Shown one piece after another: positions 58,325 through 64,000 of a stretch of DNA of 64,000 nt. Position 1 is the first letter of the stretch. Every line of letters begins with the position of its first letter. Position numbers and translations under genes: made by a program. The notes under the pieces are model-generated. The model saw only the letters and a list, made by a program, of their open reading frames with translations. It was not told the origin of the DNA and did not search any database. This stretch comes from Clusia tigrina (lineage: Eukaryota; Arthropoda; Insecta; Diptera; Clusiidae), in contig OV050031.1 of assembly GCA_920105625.2 (NCBI GenBank), forward strand, positions 227,154,194 to 227,218,193, written 5' to 3'.

Positions 58325-61300
58325 TCAGTCCATGTTTAATGTGAGGCAGACTCCCTGCAAGACCCAGTGGCTCAGATCCTCTACGGTGGCCAGGTCCGCT
58401 TCGAAGACGAGACCCACGCCCATGGCATTGCGACGCAGCGATGTTGTGTAGACGGGTGCACGGAAAGTGTTCTGCAAACGGGAATAAATTAAAACAACAA
58501 AATCGTAGACGAGAATCCGCAAGTGTCACACACATTCCTCCCCACATACATACACACTCACTCAAACACACACATCCAAGCAAAATCCCAAAATTTAAAA
58601 CTAAGAAATCGCCGCAATTTAATGCTTCATTACGAGCAGCAACCGAATGGCACACTCCGGCATTAGTCCTTGTCACTTGCAGGTGGTGGTCGCCAACACC
58701 ATCCCCAACACCAACACCAACGCCAAAGCCAACGCCAATGCCCACGGCAACTCCAACTCGAGCAGCCACACTAACCCTGCCATCGCCCCAAAGTAAACAT
58801 AACCCGCCCGCGCAAAACCACATTGGCAGCACAGCAGCGACGGCCACGGGCCCACCCCGTCCACCGAATGCCCCAGTGCGCCTGCCACTGACCTGCAGCT
58901 TAAGTCTGTGAACCTCAATCGGCACCACTGACAGAATCGGCAGCTCCTCCACCAGAATTTTCGGATGCGACCGCGCCAGTTCATTAATTTCCAAGTCCCA
59001 GCGCGCTCCTTCGATGTAGAGACCGTGTATGTAGCATCCCTATGGGCGGTTGTCAACAATTGCAGCGGAGCAAAGGAGCGGTCGGGAATAAATAAATATA
59101 AAAAGGAAGAGAAAAAATGCGAAACAAGTGAGCAAAAAAGGAGAAGATTTAAAATGCAAACAGAATTCTTAATTACGAAATTAGTGGCTTGTCAGCTGAA
59201 AAGGGGGGTGTTTCCACTTACCGTCGGCGGCCGCTGCTCCACGTCATCGGGATCCGTGAAGCTGGTGACGCACGTGTACAGAGTGGACCTGTCCAGGGGC
59301 CAGACAAACCGTCGGCACGCCATCTGGAAAAGAATGATTTCAAACGCACACTACAATAGGCATTCATGAGCGTCCAAACCTGCACCAAGGCTGTGAGGTA
59401 GCTCTGCGGAATGTGCAGCCCCGAGAGCCACATGACCATCGGCTCGCCTGATAATGCCCAGTATTTGTATTGAGTCGAGCGGTTCTGTGTGCCAGGACAC
59501 ACACGTATGCGAAACGAAAGCAGAAGAAAAGTTGTTATTGTGCCAGGAATAGGAAATCAGAAGCGCTGCTGCTGCTGCTGCTGCTGCTGCGGTTGAGGCT
59601 GGAGGCAGTCGATTGCAGTGATTGATTTACGCGTGAATTGACTGAGGTCTTTTACATTTGATTAATGATGTCGCGTCCAGTTGCTTCAGCAACAAAGCGC
59701 CCAACCCAATTTAAAATAGGCACCAGCCACAGCAGTATCTTCAGCATCAGCCTCAGCAGCGGCAGCAGCAGCAGCGCGGGATCAATATGTTGCCAAAAGG
59801 CCCCACCTGCAAGTGTTCCATCCAGCTGCCGAGCTGCTTGCACGTGTCCGGCGCCAACTTGCGCCACTCGATTGGCAGCAAGCCATTGAAGAGCGAGTTG
59901 GCGATGTTGTCGAGCACGTTGTCCATACCAATCTCCCCGGCGATGGCCTGAAACGGAAGGAGAAGCGGGGCGGAGCGGAGCATGGATGAACGAGGATATT
60001 GGATATTGAAATGCAAATCAAACAGGCAAATAAATGAATGAATTAAAGCAGCGTAATTAATTATTTTCGGCAGTGATAAGCGTTAACAAACCGAACCACA
60101 GCCCGTCTCCCCGCTGTCCGGGTGCCCATGTGCACTAGGAGGGCGCGAGTGTGTGTGTGAGTATATGTGAGTGAGGTGAGTGGGGTGTGCAGAGCTCCAC
60201 GGTCCCAGCAGGAAAGTTTCAATCATTTCTACCAACATGGACCAATGGCCTTTTGACGATTATGTGAGCAAACATGGCATTTGCATACAATTTGCGTGCC
60301 TGCCCCGCCAATACCTTCGCCAGTGTCAGTGCCAGAGTCCCAACGCACAAAGGACTCGCCAGTGCAGCAGCAGCCACAACAGCAGAGTCAGCGCCAGGCG
60401 GGGTTCAAAGTTTATTTGCAAATTTGTTTGGCGAAGTGCTCCATGGTGGGCTAAGAGTGGGCGGACTCCCGCTTCAGTGTCCATAGCGTGAGGACAGGAC
60501 CAGGGTCGCGGGGCAGGGCGGGGGCGTGGGTTTATGCGATGAATGTGCCTGCTATTTTGTTGCGAGGAATTTCTGTCTTTGGCTGCGGTTCAGGGCCCAG
60601 CGTAATTTTTACGATTGTGTACAAAAATATTAAATGCATCATTTGTGTGGCTGGCTCTGTGCTTGTGTGACTGTGTGAGTGAGTGTGTGAGTGTTCGGTG
60701 GGTTGGTGTGAGAGTGTGCATGTGGGCGATGGCTGGTTATGCCAGCTGGTGTTGTGCTTTTTTAAATGCAGCCGCATGTTTGCTCTTATTTACTCTGCCG
60801 CCATTCGCATAAACGCTGCAGACGTAATTCGCGGATCCCGCGGACCCCGCGCAGCCCCTCTCATCTACGCTTTTGCCGCCGCTGTGCAACATTTTAGCCA
60901 TTTTTGTGTGTCCTGTCTGCGTGTGCATTGTAATTTGGCAAAATGGTAATGTAAACACAACTGATTTGAAGTGTTTCGGGCAGGATTGCAGCCATAAATC
61001 TGTAGTCTTCACTCTTCCACCTCAGCGCCCCCCACCCCCGCGGGTCAGTTACTTTATGTGGAAGAGAATTGTTTAATTTTTGGTGGAAATTAATTCCGAA
61101 TTTCAGGCAAAAAAACACCAAAAAATATGTTGAAATAATTCAAACTTTCAGCGATGTATTTGACAAAATTTGCCAGCAATTTTCCGCTGGCTGCGTGAGT
61201 GCGTGCGAGCGTGGGTGCAGGGGCGGGGTGCAGCGAGCGATGCCAACGCACGTCACTTATCATATCAGGAGCGTAATAAATTGCGCAAAGCGACATGAAT

Positions 61301-61949
61301 ATTTGTTTTGTTGCTGTTGTTGTTGTTGTTGTTGTTGTTATCCGCCACAAAAACAAACTACTGCGGAATTTGCGTTTTTGTTGAAGTGGCACACACACAC
61401 ACACAGACACGCAAGGATAACAGCACAAACACACTCGCTCCAAGTTGGCACACATTCTTGTGCCCGAAAGTCGTTGCGAGCTGTGAGCGAAATGTGCAAA
61501 AATTCTGCTGCTGCAATTGCTCAGTGTTGTGGTCATTTGCTGCTGGATTGGTTAGTCTCCCCACACTTGTCCCCGTCCGGACAAGCTCCTTTGTGTCAAT
61601 TTGAATTGAATGTGAAAAGTTTAATTAAAACATTCCGTTTGTTCGCTCCGCTCGGTTGATTTGCTGTGATCACATGCCAGCAGGGGATTGGCTGCAGCTA
61701 AACTGAGCCCGGTGTCGGAAGAGGTGTGCTCACTTACCTTCCTTAGCAGCTCCAGCGTCTTCTTCATACGCACGACCAGCGCATTGAAGCGGTCCAGCTC
61801 CTGCAGCAGCACCACGCCCGTCGGTGTTATGTTCATTTGGATTTGCTTCTTGACGCGCCACACCTCGAAGGCAAAGGGCAGTTTCTCGAGTATGTCGGCG
61901 GCAACTTTGTCGATGAAGTCGTCTCTGCTGATGCCGCCGGAAATCTCAC
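58325..61949 (-). CDS. Axonemal dynein heavy chain C-terminus (DNAH10/Dhc98D type), partial
   Basis: Six 3' exons, in transcription order: 61949-61738, 59947-59807, 59484-59380, 59323-59222, 59039-58893, 58471-58325 (stop). They encode the last 283 residues. All internal boundaries are phase 0; the first exon begins two bases into a codon, so the gene continues beyond the window on the right. Motifs are those of the dynein C-terminal domain: GEISGGISRDDFIDKVAADI, FEVWRVKKQIQMNITPTGVV, LLQELDRFN, SLFNGLLPIEWRKLAPDTCK, GEPMVMWLSGLHIPQSYLTA, GCYIHGLYIEGARWD, LPILSVVPIEVHRLKLQ and NAMGVGLVFEAD..SHWVLQGVCLTLN. This ATPase powers ciliary and sperm-tail bending. The subtype is my judgement from the C-terminus, which is unlike the DNAH9/11/17 or DNAH5/8 ends. 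Exon spacing (intron of 1.8 kb between the first two) is unremarkable. Convergent with the gene at 54.2-55.1 kb. Confidence 0.93.
59567..59593. repeat. (CTG)n trinucleotide run
   Basis: About eight CTG units in the intron between the dynein exons at 59807 and 59484. A further (TTG)n run is at about 61311-61340 in the larger intron. Confidence 0.9.
59948..61737 (-). other. Dynein intron, no gene seen
   Basis: A 1.8-kb intron with CA/GT-rich patches (60151-60180, 60660-60720, 61390-61412) and a (TTG)n run. No exon or element recognised. Confidence 0.6.
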
Positions 61950-62123
61950 CTGCACCAGAAACGGAAAAGAAGGACAGAAAGTAAATGTAGCAATACAAAT
62001 TAGGATATTAGTTAAACTGTGTCCTGGAAACAAATGAGGCACGGAATTGGACTCAGCACAAGACTTGGTGCAGTTCTGAAATTATACTGTTTAACAATGC
62101 AGGTTGTTGAGCTTGCCAAAGTA

Positions 62124-64000
62124 AGAGGAAACTGAAGATATCATGAAGAGGAAACTGAAGATATCATGAAGAGGAAACTCAAGATATCATGAAGAGGAAA
62201 CTGAAGCTATATCATGAGGAGGAAACTGAAGATATCATGAAGAGGAAACTGAAGATATCATGAAGAGGAAACTGAAGATATCATGAAGACGAAACTGAAG
62301 ATATCATGAAGAGGAAACTGAAGATATCATGATGCGGAAACTGAAGATATCATGAGGAGGAAACTCAAGATATCGTGAAGAGGAAACTGAAGATATCATG
62401 AAGAGGAAACTGAAGATATCGTGAAAAGGAAACTGAAGATATCATGAAGAGGAAACTGAAGATATCGTGAAAAGGAAACTGAAGATATCATGAAGAGGAA
62501 ACTGAAGATATTATGAAGAGGAAACTGAAGATATCATGAAGAGGAAAACTGAAGATATCATGAAGAGGAAACTCAAGATATCATAAAGAGGAAAACTGAA
62601 GATATCATGAAGAGGAAACTGAAGATATCATAAAGAGGAAAACTGAAGATATCATGATGCGGAAACTGAAGATATCATGAGGAGGAAACTCAAGATATCG
62701 TGAAGAGGAAACTGAAGATATCATGAAGAGGAAACTGAAGATATCGTTAAGAGGAAACTGAAGGTATCATGAAGAGGAAACTGAAGATATCATGAAGAGG
62801 AAACTGAAGATATCATGAAGAGGAAAACTGAAGATATCATGAAGAGGAAACTGAAGATATCATAAAGAGGAAAACTGAAGATATCATGAAGAGGAAACTG
62901 AAGATATCATGAAGAGGAAACTGAAGATATCGTGAAGAGGAAACTGAAGATATCATGAAGAGGAAACTGAAGATGTCGTAAAGAGGAAACTGAAGATATC
63001 GTGAAGAGGAAACTGAAGATATCATGAAGAGGAAACTGAAGATATCATGATGCGGATACTGAAGATATCATGAGGAGGAAACTCAAGATATCGTGAAGAG
63101 GAAACTGAAGATATCATGAAGAGGAAACTGAAGATATCGTGAAGAGGAAACTGAAGATATCATGAAGAGGAAACTGAAGATATCATGAAGAGGAAACTGA
63201 AGATATCATGAAGAGGAAAACTGAAGATATCATGAAGAGGAAACTGAAGATATCATGAAGAGGAAAACTGAAGATATCATGAAGAGGAAACTGAAGATAT
63301 CATGAAGAGGAAACTGAAGATATCATGAAGAGGAAAACTGAAGATATCGTGAAGAGGAAACTGAAGATATCATGGAGACGAAACTGAAGATATCATGAAA
63401 AGGAAACTGAAGATATCATGATAAGGAAACTGAAGATATCATGCTAAGGAAACTGAAGATATCATGAAGAGGAAACTGAAGATATCATGAAGAGGAAACT
63501 GAAGATATCATGAAGAGGAAACTGAAGATATCATGAAGACGAAACTGAAGATATCATGAAGAGGAAAACTGAAGATATCATGAAGAGGAAACTGCAGATA
63601 TCATGAAGAGGAAACTGAAGATATCGTGAAGAGGAAACTGAAGATATCATGAAGAGGAAAACTGAAGATATCGTGAAGAGGAAACTGAAGATATCATGGA
63701 GACGAAACTGAAGATATCATGAAAAGGAAACTGAAGATATCATGATAAGGAAACTGAAGATATCATGCTAAGGAAACTGAAGATATCATGAAGAGGAAAC
63801 TGAAGATATCATGAAGAGGAAACTGAAGATATCATGAAGAGGAAACTGAAGATATCATGAAGACGAAACTGAAGATATCATGAAGAGGAAAACTGAAGAT
63901 ATCATGAAGAGGAAACTGCAGATATCATGAAGAGGAAACTGAAGATATCATGATGCGGAAACTGAAGATATCATGAGGAGGAAACTGAAGATATCGTGAA
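62124..64000 (+). repeat. 23-bp satellite array reaching the window edge
   Basis: The consensus GAAGAGGAAACTGAAGATATCAT (23 bp, with 24-bp variants having AAAACTG) is repeated about 81 times over 1.88 kb and is still running at base 64000. Most units contain GATATC. Variant units recur as groups: the TGCTAAGGAAACTG variant at about 63442 and 63766 (324 bp apart, preceded by the same ATAAGG unit), and the GATGCGG variant at about 62331, 62656, 63049 and 63952. It follows the dynein exon at 61738-61949 on its 5' side, so it is most likely intronic. Confidence 0.97.

Noticed and set aside
58441..58911. 156-codon plus-strand Pro/Thr-rich ORF
   Set aside because: Runs across the antisense of two dynein exons and the intron between them; low-complexity composition comes from an ACCAACACC-type intronic repeat.

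Overview
The window is nuclear DNA of a higher fly (Brachycera, probably Drosophilidae or a close acalyptrate relative). The evidence is many 50-70 bp introns, abundant CA/GT microsatellites, LINE 3' ends of the CCTAACCTAACC type, and predicted proteins that match what I remember of Drosophila melanogaster over long stretches (the first seven residues of papilin, MDLSRRL, look the same). Gene models were built by hand. Every splice junction keeps frame and has GT/AG ends.

Layout. 1-6226 is intergenic: a LINE remnant, a long (TA)n tract and a broken THAP/P-like transposon. 6227-8872 (+) is mitochondrial initiation factor IF-2 (mIF2): nine exons, 697 codons plus stop. 8873-18553 is intergenic DNA with diverged duplications, an inverted repeat and AT-rich tandem repeats. 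18554-53303 (+) is papilin (Ppn): 20 coding exons, 2883 residues. Its 23-nt first coding exon lies about 24 kb upstream of the rest, and intron 1 carries most of the repeats (15-, 17- and 19-bp arrays), a LINE fragment and an unidentified ORF. 54204-55078 (+) is a four-exon gene for an unrecognised 226-residue protein. 55107-55518 (-) is a possible small gene tail-to-tail with it. 55.5-58.3 kb holds two LINE 3' ends. 58325-61949 (-) is the C-terminal end of an axonemal dynein heavy chain, probably DNAH10/Dhc98D type. From 62.1 kb to the window edge is a 23-bp satellite, most likely inside the next dynein intron.

The genes have unrelated jobs: mitochondrial translation (mIF2), extracellular matrix (Ppn) and the motile cilium or sperm axoneme (dynein). 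They appear to be linked by position only. I saw no tRNA, rRNA, CRISPR array or clear new multi-gene system. The least explained items are the higher-order satellites inside two gene introns, the 226-residue protein, the hidden minus-strand exons at 55.1-55.5 kb and the coding-like ORF at 19.5-19.9 kb.
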